A stretch of 64,000 nt of DNA from Sipunculus nudus (taxonomy: Eukaryota > Annelida > Sipuncula > Golfingiida > Sipunculidae). Shown here in pieces: positions 50,061-63,182 of the stretch. Below the pieces are notes generated by a model. That model was given only the letters and a program-made list of their open reading frames with translations. It searched no databases and was not told the origin of the DNA. The DNA lies in assembly GCA_026874595.1 (NCBI GenBank), contig CM049317.1:33408901-33472900 (forward strand), given 5' to 3'. The number at the start of each line of letters is the position of its first letter. The stretch's first letter is position 1. The position numbers and the translations under genes are program-made.

Positions 50061-50424
50061 TTAAATAAACAGTTGAAACACTCCATGATGAAGATGCATG
50101 CACAGAATCATGGTGATCAATGCATTAGTGTTCAGATACTGGAGCTTTTGTATCACATTTTTTTATTATTCGGGGGGGGGGGGGGGGGGGGGTTATGATT
50201 CCTCATGACCTCAGATTCAATAAAGTTCTTACATAAGTAAGTAAATAATAAAATCCATGTCAACCCAAACTGGAGTTACCACCCTGAAACAAATTTTTGG
50301 AAGGACAAACATGGTGATTACTGTAGGGCAGCCAGATGAAACCAAAGTTACTGTAATTATTGACCTGATTGTGTCAATACATTTTTTATTTTCAAAATAA
50401 AAGAAATGCATTAAAAACAAAAAA

Positions 50425-52650
50425 CTAGATGTGTTGGAACGACACGAATGCCCCCACCTGGGGCAAATTAGAAACATTTGTTAAATTTTGTAAAATTTTT
50501 TAAGTTCAGGAGGTGTTGTATGGTCAAAAGTAGGTCAACAAGGGCAAAATGCAAACTGGATCTGTAAAGGGTCATTATCAAGCAACACATCAAAAATCAG
50601 GCCAGTATCTGCAGGCATTGTGAAAAAAAGTCCATATATGTGCATTTTTCATGAAAATTTCTGTCTTTCATGAAATTTTCTATGTTCAGGATCTGTCATA
50701 TGGTGAAAAACAGGTTAACTTGGACGAAACGCGAACTCGACCTGTAAGTGGTCATTATGCACCCACAGACCAAACATTAGGCCAGTATCTGTAAGCATTG
50801 CATTGCGAAACTAGAATATTAGCAAAAGTTGATAATCATTTAAAAATTTAAATTTGAGAGGTATATACCATGTTTCATAACAATCCACCAAATGCTTCCT
50901 AAGAAATAAGCTCCTAAGTTTTGTTCTATACTAAGCTCTGTGACCTTGAAAAGTAGGTTAAGATCACCTATCTTTGAACTTGACCAAGATTTTGTAAATA
51001 AAATGAAGTTCCTGTGTTGAATACCTTTGGAGATATCCTGCACAAAAGGCCAAAATTGAAAAAATCCGATAAAATTTCATTAAAAAATCAGAAATTGCAG
51101 GTGGCGCCACCAAAATTGTGCAGCACATACAGAGACCATCAGTCCCAATGATCATAGTAAGTTTTGTGAAAATTCACACAATGGTTCCTGAGATTTAAAC
51201 TTCTGAGTGTTTTTCTATAATGAGCTCTAAAATGTAGAAAAATGGGTCAAGGTCACCCATCTTCGAACTTGACCGAGATTTTATCGATATACATCTTCAC
51301 TGATGAAATAAAATTCCAACGGTGAATCCTTTTAGAGATATCCCGCTCACAAGGTAAAAGTTAACAGACGTGGAACGGACGGATGGACAGACACCGGACA
51401 GACAGATGGACGGACAGACAGATGGACAGCTTTGGTGACGACAATAGCCCATCAGCCTATGAGCTGAGGGCTAAAAACGGCTGTACATGTGTATTTGTCA
51501 TGAAAATTTCTATTTTTCATGAATATTTCTATGTTCAAGAGCCGTAAAACGGTCAAATGTAGGTCAACCGGGACGAAACGTGAACTCGATCTGTAACTGG
51601 TCATTATCTGCCCACACACCAAAAATCAGGCCAATATCTGCAGGCATTGCGAAAAAGAGTCCGTACATGTGTATTTGTCATGAAAATTTCTATTTTTCAT
51701 GAAATTTTCTAAGTTTACGGGCCGTAAAACGGTCAAAAGTAGGTCAACCGGGACGAAACGCGAACTCAATCTGTAACTGGTCATTATCTGCCCACACACA
51801 AAAAATCAGGCCAATATCTGCAGGCATTGCGAAAAAAAGTCCGTACATGTGTATTTGTCATGAGAATTTCTATTTTTAATGAAATTTTCTAAGTTTAGGA
51901 GCCGTAAAACGGTCAAAAGTAGGTCAACCAGGACGAAACGCGAACTCGATCTGTAACTGGTCATTATCTGCCCACACACTAAAAATCAGGAGAATATGTG
52001 CAGGCATTGCGAAAAAAAGTCCGTACATGTGTATTTGTCATGAAAATTTCTATTTTTCATGAAATTTTCTAAGTTTACGGGCCGTAAAACGGTCAAAAGT
52101 AGGTCAACCGGGACGAAACGCGAACTCCATCTGCAACTGGTCAATATCTGCCCACACACCAAAATTCAGGCCAATATCTGCAGGCATTGCGAAAAAAAAG
52201 TCCGTACATGTGTATTTGTCATGAGAATTTCTATTTTTAATGAAATTTTCTAAGTTTAGGAGCCGTAAAACAGTCAAAAGTAGGTCAACCGGGACGAAAT
52301 GCAAACTCGATCTGTAACTGGTCATCATCTGCCCACACACCAAAAATCAGGAGAATATGTGCAGGCACTGCGAAAAAAAGGCCGTACATGTGTATTTTTG
52401 TCATGAAAATTTCTATTTTTCATGAAATTTTCTAAGTTTAGGAGCCATAAAAAGGTCAAAAGTACGTCAACCGGGACGAAACGCGAACTCGATCTGTAAC
52501 TGGTCATAATCTGCCCACACACCAAAAATCAGGCCAATATCTGCAGGCATTGCGAAAAAAAATCCGTACAACTGTTTGATTTCGGAATGACGGAATGACG
52601 GACATGGGTAAAACTATATGCCCCGGCCACTTTGTGGCGGGGGCATAAAA
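50425..52650. mobile_element. Dispersed element with GGGGGCAT-type ends and internal 180-bp array
   Basis: Left end ACTAGATGTGTTGGAACGAC followed by ATGCCCCCACC; right end TATGCCCCGGCCACTTTG then GGGGGCATAAAAA. Inside are diverged 180-bp units (50450-50810), a nested block (about 50812-51476, ending GAGCTGAGGGCTAAAAA and containing GGTGGCGCCACC), and six regular 180-bp units. No transposase is visible; class unknown. Confidence 0.55.
51481..52570. repeat. 180-bp tandem array, six units
   Basis: The anchor ACATGTGTATTTGTCATG (or close variants) starts at 51485, 51665, 51845, 52025, 52206 and 52386, a strikingly constant spacing of 180-181 bp. Each unit carries GGTCAACCGGGACGAAACGC, CTGCCCACACAC and CAGGCATTGCGAAAAA. 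Minus-strand open frames of 60-80 codons recur because 180 is a multiple of three; they are broken by stops and by the 181-bp units. Confidence 0.92.
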
Positions 52651-52689
52651 ATACAGGCGGCAACACCTGTCCTCAGTAGAGGAAGAAAC

Positions 52690-53370
52690 AGTCAAGATAA
52701 AAATCTCTCAGCTGAGTTTTGGAAAATTATTTCTTTGGGTTTTTTTTCATATATATTAGCATTTGTAAAACTAAGAGGAAAAGGCCCTGCTAAGATGAAA
52801 CCTTATAAATTATAGAATATGGACATGAGCAAAGCATAATAATAAACATTAATTTATCAACTGAGATAAAATGCTGTAAAAATTTGGTATAAATTGCATA
52901 TGCACTGTTTAATAAATGAAACTTGAGGCTTGAAACCATTAAATGATGCAACAAGGAATAAATAGGCCTAAGTGTTATATGAAAGGATACAGTTCATAGA
53001 CAAACAATTAAGGGACCCATGGGTCACATCACTCAGCTGAATTTTGGAAAATATTACCAAATGCAAAATAAATTTTGGTTTTTGATATATATATTAGCAG
53101 TTGATAAGCTATGAGTAAATGGCCCTGCTGAAATGAAACTTTTTTTTTTTTTAAATTACAGAATAACTGACTTGAGCCAAAGTTTAATAATAAACATTAA
53201 TATATACTGAGATAAATTGCTGTAAAAATTTAAATGAGCATGAACAAAATTTAATAAGTATGTTTAAACAAGCCAATTAGGTATATATAAATTGCATTTG
53301 CACTGTGTTATAAACAAAACTGTTTAATGATGCAATAAGGCAAACATGGGCCTAAATGTTATATGAAAGG
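52690..53370. repeat. Tandemly placed ~330-bp duplicate pair
   Basis: 52690-53000 and 53030-53370 share CTCAGCTGA(G/A)TTTTGGAAAA, GGCCCTGCT(A/G), AATAATAAACATTAAT, AAATTGCAT and GTTATATGAAAGGATACA. The second copy begins with AGGGACCCATGGGTCACATC, the family's end motif. Confidence 0.7.
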
Positions 53371-53818
53371 ATACATTTCATAAACGAAAGATGTGTGAAT
53401 TTTATTAAATTTTATTTATCTTATTAAGGTTTCAATAGTTAAATAAATGGCAATATGAGCTAAAAATTAATACCACGAATATTTGCCCAATATTTCTGAT
53501 TTACAGTGTTATTCATATCAAAGCCCTGCCAACTTAATATATTAGAGCTATGAATGAAGTGCTACAAAGTATTTATATCTTATTTAATCTTAAATGTCAA
53601 TGATCACTCACACTAGATCCAAATATTTTATCACATTTGAATGTTAGGATTCAAATCCTGAATTTTTTTTAAATTCAAAATTGGTCAAGTTTCAACAAAA
53701 AATTGAATTTAGCATTGAAATTATGAGTCATCTTCTTTATAATCCTGCTGGTTGCTCAAAAAATGTGATATTTTAAGATTTGTCTTGTTTATTGAACAGG
53801 CATGTCAACAGGATAGGG

Positions 53819-53859
<41 letters not shown>

Positions 53860-55357
53860 CTCTTTGTGGTAGTTACTCCAGACAGCCTGATCAAGACAGA
53901 TGAGCTGAGGAGTGAAGCAGTTACATAACACTGCATACCACTGGCTTGATGTAAACAAATGACCCATGGGTCATGGCACTTAGCTTTTATTTTTGATCAT
54001 AAGATATGATTTGGAAGAAGGATAAGACAAATGTTAGTTTTGTGTTGTAATATATGCTGATTTATAAGGATGATGGCATTTAACTGAAGTTATGTAAAGA
54101 TCTTGATAAAATCCTTGGAGAGGGAAGAGGGCTGGTGTCATTTATATTATTTACATTTGGAAAAAGAGTGCTATTGTCACACAGGTTTTGACTTGGCCTA
54201 ATAATTTTATCTACATTGCAGCAGAAGTATGGAAAAAAAAAATGTCCACTATAAGTAATGTTAACTATCATGCTTTTAACAACGTCCGAGTTTACAGTTA
54301 TTCAATAATTACAGGTTACCTATGCCCAAGAGTAGCACTAGCACAAATGATATAAGAGTTTAACTATTTATTAAAAACTAGAATACGGGTAGTCGACAAG
54401 CAACTATGTATATCCGCCAAAATCAGAGTAGGAGGGGTTAAGTGACGCATGGATTGAGTGGCAAATTTAAGGGGAAATAGAGTTACATGTATTACATATT
54501 AGAATGGATGTCTGCCACATAAACATGATTGTAGGTGGTGCCACCTGTTATTTGAACGAGAAACTATTCAGGATGTATACGCATGCCGAATTCCAGGTGA
54601 ATTAGTCAAACAACTGCAGAGATATGAGTGATTTTAACCCAAGGCAGATGAACAGATGGACACTGTGCAAACATGGTTGCAGGTGGCGCCACTATTTTTT
54701 GTGTATGTTATAAAGCTATCCAAGCCCTACATTTGTACAAAATTTTTTTCCTGATCGGTCAAACGGTTCCCAAGATATGTGGGTTTATGTGTGGAAACAA
54801 ACGGAAGCTGGGCAGAGAGGAAAGGTCAGAGGTCAAGGCCAATTGGTTAGGCACCAGTTCACTTGTGACCCGATAATTGGTGCAAGTTTTGGAAAAATCT
54901 GTCCAATAGTCTCACAGTAGTTCTCCGGAAACAAATGTGGCGGCGGCAGAACCCGGTCAAAAACATAGTATCCACAAAACTTTGTTTTGGCGGATACAAT
55001 TATATAATAAAGATCTAATTTCTGGCATGTACATAGGAACTATATAGTGGAATATTTATGGTAAATATGAGGAAAACCAGATAAGTGGTTTTGATATTAG
55101 GCAGTCCTGAAGTGTGAAAATAGGTCTTTAATAAAAAATTGAGGTTTTTCCTTAATTTCTCAAAGGAACAAAGTTGCAAAGACCCAGTTTTCAGCTTGGT
55201 AGTAGATCTTGAGGACATCTAGTATTATGCAGAATTTTGGATTCCCAGGTCTTACGGTTTCAAAACGTGCAACATCTATGGACGGACAGACGGACGGTCA
55301 GACAGTGGACCACGACTATAGCTCAGATGACTAACAGTCAGCTGAGCTAAAAAAACA
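53008..55357. repeat. CCCATGGG-ended dispersed repeats, nested
   Basis: Starts AAGGGACCCATGGGTCAC and reaches ACTAACAGTCAGCTGAGCT at 55330-55350. A further internal start (ATGACCCATGGGTCATGGC near 53960) and a second end (55850-55870) show nested or composite copies; 53400-53800 matches 55880-56220. A (GA)n microsatellite lies at 53820-53857. The family matches 17148-19572 in reverse orientation by its ends. Confidence 0.6.
53820..53857. repeat. (GA)n microsatellite
   Basis: About 38 bp of uninterrupted GA dinucleotide. Confidence 0.97.
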
Positions 55358-55871
55358 TTTCATGGCCAAGGTTGATTTTTATATTTATGCAAATAAATTA
55401 AAAATATTGCAAAATTCAGTTTTAATAAAGTCATTTCCATTTTTCATGGTTAGTGAGTAAATATATTTCCTTATTTTTTTACAAAGTGCATTATGTGTGG
55501 GCCCATGACTTAAAAAATATAAAGCAATACTGACATAATATCTGGTATGATTAGAGGAAATATATAGAGGAACATGAAATATGATCAAAAACAGATCAGT
55601 GGTTTTTATATCAGGCAGCCTTGAATTAAGTGCAACAATGGGTTTTTAATGGAAAAATGAGGTTTTTCCTTAATATCTCAAAGGAATGAATGTCATAGTG
55701 ACTCGATATTGGATATGTTAGGAGATTTTTTAGACATCTAACTGTATGCCAAATTTTGGATTCATAGGTCCAAGAGTTTTAAATTATGCCGTGTTCATGG
55801 CCAGATGGCCAGACAGATGGACAAGGGACCATGACTATAGCTCAGATGACTAACAGTCAGCTGAGCTAAAA

Positions 55872-58849
55872 ATGTGTGTATGTAATCAAGTTTTCAATAT
55901 TTAAATATAAGGCCATATGAGCGAAAAAATTAATCCCATATTCCTGATTAACTAAGTAAATAATAGTTTTATTCATATCAAGGGCCAGTTGAACCTTAAG
56001 AGAAATGAATGAAATGTAAATAAAGAATTATCTCTCACTAAATCTTAAAATATGTCGGTGAGCACTTACATAAGTTTTTAATATTTTATCACATTTGAAT
56101 ATTAGGATTCAAATCCTGCAAATTTTTCAAGTCTCAACAAAAAAATTAATACAGAAATTATAAGAATATTCATCTTGTTTATTAGTCCTGTGTATTGAAC
56201 GGGTGTGTTGGGGGAGGAGAAGTACCAAGCATGTGCGAAAATGTTCAGTTTTAACCCGGCACATTGGTAAAACCCTTGGCATGTTTGTTGAATTTATGAC
56301 GGCATGAATACAAGCATGGCTCGTACAGGTTACAATAGGCAGGCAGCTTGCATACAATACAGGAAATGACCCGTGTCCATGGAGACAGTGTTTCAGTTTG
56401 GGTTGTGAGCTCACATGTATACTACTGTTTTAATTCATCATTCTTAGCATGATATTGAGATTATGGGCAGAACGTTTACCACAATATGAATGCAACCTCA
56501 TGCAAGACCACTGCGATGCATTCCTTGATATCACTTGTATCACAACTTACCAGCCCAATTATCCAATTGCCTACTGAGGCTGGTTGTCACGGCTAGGAAA
56601 ATGATGGCAACCACTAATTTGCATCTTAGAGAATTTTATGCAATAAAAGTGTCAATGTACACGATCTCTGATATAATACTGCTGAGTAAGATATTCTTCC
56701 TTAGGTCCTGAAACTGCAAAAATATTTTATCCAGACATGAATGTATGGTTCCCCTGTCATACTGCTGGACAAAAACATTGTACCCTAGAAGGTATCAATT
56801 TTTTTTTTTTTTTTTTTTGGGGGGGGGACCTGATCTATTCTGTTGCACTGATATTGTAGTAATTAGATATTCAACCATGATACAGAGGGATTGACCAATA
56901 CTCTTGGTTAGTAGATGTTGTTAGAAAGTATACTAAAACAGCTAATGATCAGTCTGGTTTATGTTAAGTGGTGAGGTATTTGCTTCTTCAAAAGCACATG
57001 CAAAAAGAATCACATATCATGCACCCTGGCTTGTGGAAACTGTGGGGGCTCTAGCTGCATATAAGGTTGCCAGTGGTCAGGGAAAGGAAAGGGAAAATAT
57101 TATGTTTTCTAGGGCAGGGAAATGTCATGGAATTTAAAAAAAAAGTAATTGGATTTTCTGATGATTGTATGCAAGGGAGAAGTCGGAATTTTAATGGCTT
57201 ATATGGCAACTGCAGTTGATTATCCAACAGGAAGACCTTTTCATCTCATGAGCCAGGATTCAATAATTTCATACTACATTTTCATTTTCCTTTCAAATAT
57301 TGTTGTGTTATGTAAGTAGATTAAATCTTAAATCCCTTTGATTTTTGAACATACATATTGACTGATGATGCAGAGCATGGATACACAAAATGTATGCATA
57401 TAGCACCAACCATCAATGAACGGTCACCTGTTTCTTAGCAGTAATATAGAACTAATATTTAGTACTAGTAAAACATTTTATGCAAGGACATGAATCTGAC
57501 CAGGTAACAAACTAGAAAGGCAGAACACAGTGCAGTTACACTGATCCATAGAAGTCATTCGTTGTTATTGTATGATAAATTTATAAACATGATTTATGCT
57601 AGATAACAAAGTGAATCTTTTTTTAAATGATACATTGTCATTCCAAATTTCTAGTTTCAGATTGCTTTGCTTTACAGTTACAATTTTTCAAATAAACATT
57701 TGGTTTGTGTTAGCAGTAGAATGACATTTCCTAGAGGGAATTTAAATTTTGTTGGTTAGTTTATCCCTGAAAATCAACTAAAAGTCCAGGAACAGTCAGG
57801 TAAAAGTCCAAGATTTTTTTCAGAGTTGACTGCTGGTAACCCTGTGAATAACTCACACAGACACTTTGTGATAAGAATCGAAAGAGGATGTCTAATTTAA
57901 ATTGTAATCATTACACATCTGCATGATTTTACTGATATGGTGATTAAAACAAGGGACCTGTTGGTCATTGTGCTATGCTAAAAATGACCTTAAAGGAAAA
58001 AACTAAAATAAAAACTAATGGAGATAAAGTCTGAGAGGAAAAGGTAGTATAAGGTGGGTATTGGTTAATATGATAGATTTGTACTGACAAGTAAGAAAAT
58101 TGTTGCAAATAATACTATGTGATCTGACCATGTGTCTTCTAATGATGAAACTGAAACATTGTAAGCAGTTTTAAACATAAGATACATACCAACACCATGA
58201 TCAGTGGTTGACTCCTTGATAAGTTGTTGACAGCTCAGCAGGTGACACGTGTGTTCAATTAAATTCTAATTTTTTTCTACACCTTTTTTTTCAGTATTAT
58301 ATATTTTTTTTCAAATAACTAACAGCCCCAGTCCCCAGATGCAAGGTAGGGGTTTTCAATGGCGCTAAATGGTGGGAGTTACAACATCTCTGAATGTACT
58401 TATGGGATATAAAATTTAATTCAACAGTTAGTACAGGAAAAACAGTTGATCCATGATTACTGAATATAAAAATGGGTAGACTGACAGGGGAGACAAACAA
58501 GGCTGATCACTTTATTTCAAATTTGTCTGAGGCAGGAAAATAATGAATGTGCATTAGATCCTCACTTATTACTTTATCAATTTTCTTTGTTTCATCATTT
58601 TGATTTTCGTACATTTACAATATATCATATATATCAGGATCTATAAGTCAATTCAAATTTCTCAATATCATCATCATTTATCCTTAATTTTGGTAATATA
58701 ACATCACATTATGCACACAGGTGGATTTAATTTTTTTTTAATGTTAACTTGGTTAAATTATTCAAGTGGAAATTAGTGTCTTTAAAGTGCCACAATAGCA
58801 CAACATGGCATCTTGTGGATTACATTTGCGATGAAATAACTTTAGTTTT
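55872..58849. other. Repeat-like noncoding sequence, no gene seen
   Basis: 55880-56220 matches 53400-53800. Poly-T/poly-G near 56796-56827. AAGGGACCTGTTGGTCATTG near 57953 looks like another degraded element end. No exon is supported. Confidence 0.45.
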
Positions 58850-59520
58850 GGAAATACAGTTCAAACAATAACAACTAGAAAACACACACTCACAGTCACA
58901 AAATTGTTCAAAAACACTTTGTGCAGGCTTAATCAGAGAACCTAATCTGCTGAACTCTGACCTCATGAAATATGCTTGAATTTTTATGAGAATGAAATTC
59001 AAGTGGGAAACTCTATTAGTGTTTATGTTTATAGTGTTTCATGAAAATCCATAAGAATTTTGGTAAGTCACAATGGTGCCACCAAAGTTTGGTGTCCTAA
59101 TTTAATATGCGTGGATTTGGCTGGGAATAAAAATTAGGTGAGATATTTAATTGATTAATATTTCTGCTGAGATTGACAAAAATCCATCATATTCCTACTA
59201 AGTTATCACGGCAACCCTTCAAAATAGCTCTGTGACCTCTGACCTCATTAAATATGTGGCCGGGGATTTGCCCTTAATCAAACTCGGGTGAGATTGGTTA
59301 ATAGTTATGGTTAGTTTCTTGAAAATCCATCAAAGCCCTTGTCAGTTTTCGTGCTATTCCAATAATCCCAGGAAAACTTTTTAGTGTAACATATGAAATG
59401 TAAAAATTTTGTATAAAAAGATTTTAAAAATAAAAAAAATCATCCAAGTATGACCAAAACCTTATCAGCTCTAGAAACCCATACGATGCACCTGCTACAA
59501 CAATTAGGAGTAGATCTGAG
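58850..59520. repeat. Dispersed repeat, copy 2
   Basis: Second copy of the family at 45590-46250, in the same orientation, with the same order of shared words (AGGCTTAATCAGAGAA, TGACCTCATTAAATATG, AATCAAACTCGGGTGAGAT). Confidence 0.6.
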
Positions 59521-59607
59521 TAAAAATTGAGATATCTTAGGCATAAAAAAATAAAAGGTAAGGTTCTCAAGCACCGCCCGCGTCAATTTTAATACCTGGC
59601 ATCAAAC

Positions 59608-62600
59608 ATTTTTATTGCTTGCCGGAAATCTTTGATTTCGGCAAGCATGTTCGTCAGTTGCGTATGTCTGTTTGTCTCTTTGGATGTTTGTTGCTTGCCG
59701 GAAATCTTCGAACTTACAGGGATGATGAAAAACATAATTTCTAGGTGCCCTATTGTTTTTGGTTAAAATAGGTCAAAGGTCAAGGTCACGACAGGTATGG
59801 TTAACGGTTTTTGCACTATAACTTCGCCATAAATCCGCTTCTGCAATAGCTCATTTTTTTCGTCATCACCTGGCCTTTCTTTTGACATGTAGCTTACCGT
59901 AAAATCTCCACTTAAAACCGCACTTCCGATTAAAACCGCACCCAGACTTCGCCGAAATTCCAGGCGAGACACCGCGAGGGGCTCAAATACTGAAAACCTC
60001 CCTTTAAAACCGCACCAATTTTCGCTACGGAATGATTTGACAAAAGACACAATCAAGCTATCATCTAGAAATGAACACGCGAAGGTTGCGGCTCGGCCAT
60101 TCCTGTCCACTTTTAAATTCCTTGGGCATTTTATTCAAACACATCATAAGACTTTTTTTTGCAGGGACACTCAAGCATGAAGTTTGGGAAGACGCAAGGG
60201 CCGGTGAACCTCTGCCTGTTTATACAGATTTTATATTCCGTGCCGTATTCTTGTTTGCTACTGATTTGTCATTATATTTTGGAAAAAAATATTCTGCTGA
60301 TCCATTTCAAGTCACTGTATATTTTAATTCTAGAAGTAATATTTTGAAATCTTAACTTTTAATGAAAATTCCATTTTCTGGAATTACTCGGAAGATTCAA
60401 ATCATTTTCATACCGGTTACTTCGGTATTATCATCGTCACATCGTACGTTGACATCGCTCCATGTTACAATTTGCTGGTTCGTTTGAAAACATCGCTGGT
60501 CACCTTAACTGAATAACAAATTAACTGAAGTTACCTTGTCGAGATACGCACGTATAGGAAACATGACGCTTGAAAACGAGTGATTTTAAGGTAAAATTAA
60601 AGTGGTCAGTCGGGGTAAGCAAGTTTTTTTCCTGAAGAAAGTTTCCGTGTGGGGAGCCATTTTGTCAAGGCAGTGTTCGCGCAAGGCACGCTGGGACGAA
60701 ATAGGTGGCTGTTCTGTTTACCACCCACCGCGTACAGCCGTTCAAAATATTCTTAGCAGAATACCGGGGCGTTTCAGTACATGGCGGCACTCAAACTTGA
60801 TTTTAAAACGATCGTCTGCCATTGTGTGACTCTTTACGATGTCAGCTTTTTATTTATTTTACGTTTTAAACAAATAATCATTCCTAAATAATGCCGCAAA
60901 TGGGTTTATAGTAGGCTTTTATTTCAATTTTGCTTGACCATGCCCAACGAAGTGGGCCGCTGTTAGCCCTAGCATCCGTCCTCTCTTACTACGCTACGCT
61001 GTGCGAGAGCCCTTGAAGATGATTTGAGGAAACTGGAGACATTCCACATGACAATTAAATTCTTATATTTCGTCTGAAAATGTCAAATTCGTTAAGAAAT
61101 AAAGATATTCTTATCAAATACGCATATAACATTCCACTTAGACAGTGTTTGTCCACTTTAAATGTTGATTAGAAGAATATGTATTATCCTAATAAACGGT
61201 GATACACGGGGAACGATGTCTGCTCTGGGTTTTCCCTCCAGCCACGGCTGGCCGGCAGCCGCCTGTGTAACCAGTGGTAACGGGCCTTGTTGGCTCAGCG
61301 AGCAAAGGTCACGCATTTCATTGTTTCAGATTCTGAGACAGTTTCAAGCGCAAGGATTGCAAAGTTTTAAAAGTGAGTCTTGTTCACATACTAAAACAAT
61401 ATTTAGCTGAATTTCGTGGTCATTCGAATAAAGTACTATATCTCCCTTAGATTACTTAAAGTTTCCTTTTCATAAACGCACTATTTGATTTTACACGATT
61501 TTTTTCCGACAAGGGTTTGAAGTTCTCCAGTTTACTCTGAAGCTTTTTATGCGGCGGTATCCAGAGTCCTTGATACCCCCGCATTTAATGCAGTTAGGCC
61601 GTTGTGTGTTACAGCAGGGTTGTTGTAAACGTATTATTTGGTAACAATTACCAAGATTTTATAACAAGTTATATATCACACGAAAACTAGTCAGCAATAT
61701 TTTAATTTATAAATAACAAATAATCGTAAATAATACATTAACACACGGCTCCCATGCATGCGAGACTGCTGCTAAGAACGGCCTTCGAAAGTTGCAATAT
61801 TATCGCCCACTCGCCGGCTCAAAAACGATGACTGTCAGGAAGATATTCAGGAAATCCTTCTAGTATAAACCGCACAGTGCTTTCAGGAAATCAACCTGAT
61901 TTCAAGATTTTGAATTTCTTGATTAAACCGCGGTTTTAAGTGGAGATTTTACGGTACTTAAATTTGCTGTTACCATGGTTACGAAATTTTGGGGAGAAAT
62001 CATGGAATTTGTGATATTTTTCAAATTTGCAGCAATCGTACTGATTCTGAGATATTTTATGTAACACAAGAATATCTCGAAATTGTTTTTTCAGATTTTG
62101 GAAATGGCCGCCAGGGGGCGTTGCAGATGAAAAAACATGAACATTTGTTTTGGTGCTATACCTCCAGAACTATTAAACATTGGGCCATTTCCATCACAGC
62201 ACCTTCAACTGGGGTCCATGGGCTTATTTTTGCGCATAGGTGCCAAAGTGCGCTATTGCCAGATTTCTCTACTTTTGGGGTAAAACTTTTGAATTTTGAA
62301 AATATGCAGTTTTCAGCTTCTAATTCTGTCAGTTTTTATGCTGGAGAGGTCAATTTTTTTGCATCTTGTAGCCCTTGGTGAGTTCTCGGTGATCCAATCA
62401 AAAATCTTGCAAAATCTCGCACCGTTTCTCGTCAAACGAGAGTCTTCGAGATTTCATTAAATATGACCTACAGGTTGCATTTTTTTAACAATGGCTTTGA
62501 AATTTATATATTTTGTGTTATTTTATAAATATCTCGAAATCAGTTTTTCATTTTTTGGAAATAGCCACCAGGGGGCTAGGTACCTGAAACACTGTAACAT

Positions 62601-62900
62601 ATCATTTTTCTGCAATATCTCAAAAAATATTAAACGTGACACCATTTTTTTTGTGGTATCTGAAACTAGGAACATTGGCTAATTCCTCCGCACATGTAGC
62701 TTTGTACTGCCGTTACCATGGTTACCAAATTTTGGGGTAAAACGTGACAACTTGAAAATACAAAGTTTACCTGCTTCTATCTCTGTTGATATTTGCCATA
62801 GAAAGGTCTGGTTTCCGGCGTTAGACAGCATCCGTCTAGTTCTTAGTCATTCAATCGCAAGTCTCGTCATATCTCGCACCGTTTCTCGTGAAACGAGAAC
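59608..62900. repeat. Hairpin-headed dispersed repeat, copy A (split by a DNA transposon)
   Basis: Starts TTTTTATTGCTTGCCGG with the hairpin 59617-59646, then ATTGTTTTTGGTTAAAATAG and GGTCAAAGGTCAAGGTCAC. The sequence is interrupted by the element at 59897-61954 and resumes with GCTGTTACCATGGTTACG and GGCCGCCAGGGGGCGTTGC. The same order is found uninterrupted in copy B. A diverged internal repeat lies at 62480-62760. Confidence 0.75.
59897..61954. mobile_element. 2.06-kb DNA transposon with 25-bp perfect terminal inverted repeats
   Basis: Left end CCGTAAAATCTCCACTTAAA, continuing to AACCGC, and right end its exact reverse complement, both next to TA, suggesting a TA target. AAAACCGCAC words repeat just inside the left end. 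Interior frames (60071-60355, 60602-60829, 61162-61410) show no DDE transposase, so it is non-autonomous or decayed. Its insertion into a dispersed repeat that is intact at 63183-64000 confirms mobility. Confidence 0.85.
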
Positions 62901-63182
62901 ACGTGACCATTCAAAGAAATGCCTATAATTCTGTCATTTTTTACGCCACAGACACATGGTCTGCAGCGCCGGATAGCGTCGGACACTCGCAGTCACATTC
63001 CGGGGTCGCATTGTAAGTCTCGTCAAATCTCGCGCCGTGTTTCACCAAACCACGAAGTCACCTGCCGTCGCCGCAAGTGCCGGCAGGGTCCCTACGGTGG
63101 GCGGCCGGCGTGTGCAGCGGTGCGTGACGGCCTTTCCGGGCCCTGTCAATTATCATACATGTTGGAGGCACAGTCACAACTT

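Noticed and set aside
51481-52695. Chain of 60-80-codon minus-strand ORFs with repeated similar peptides
   Set aside because: They follow from a 180-bp unit divisible by three; 181-bp units and stops break the frame and no start or splice logic is present.
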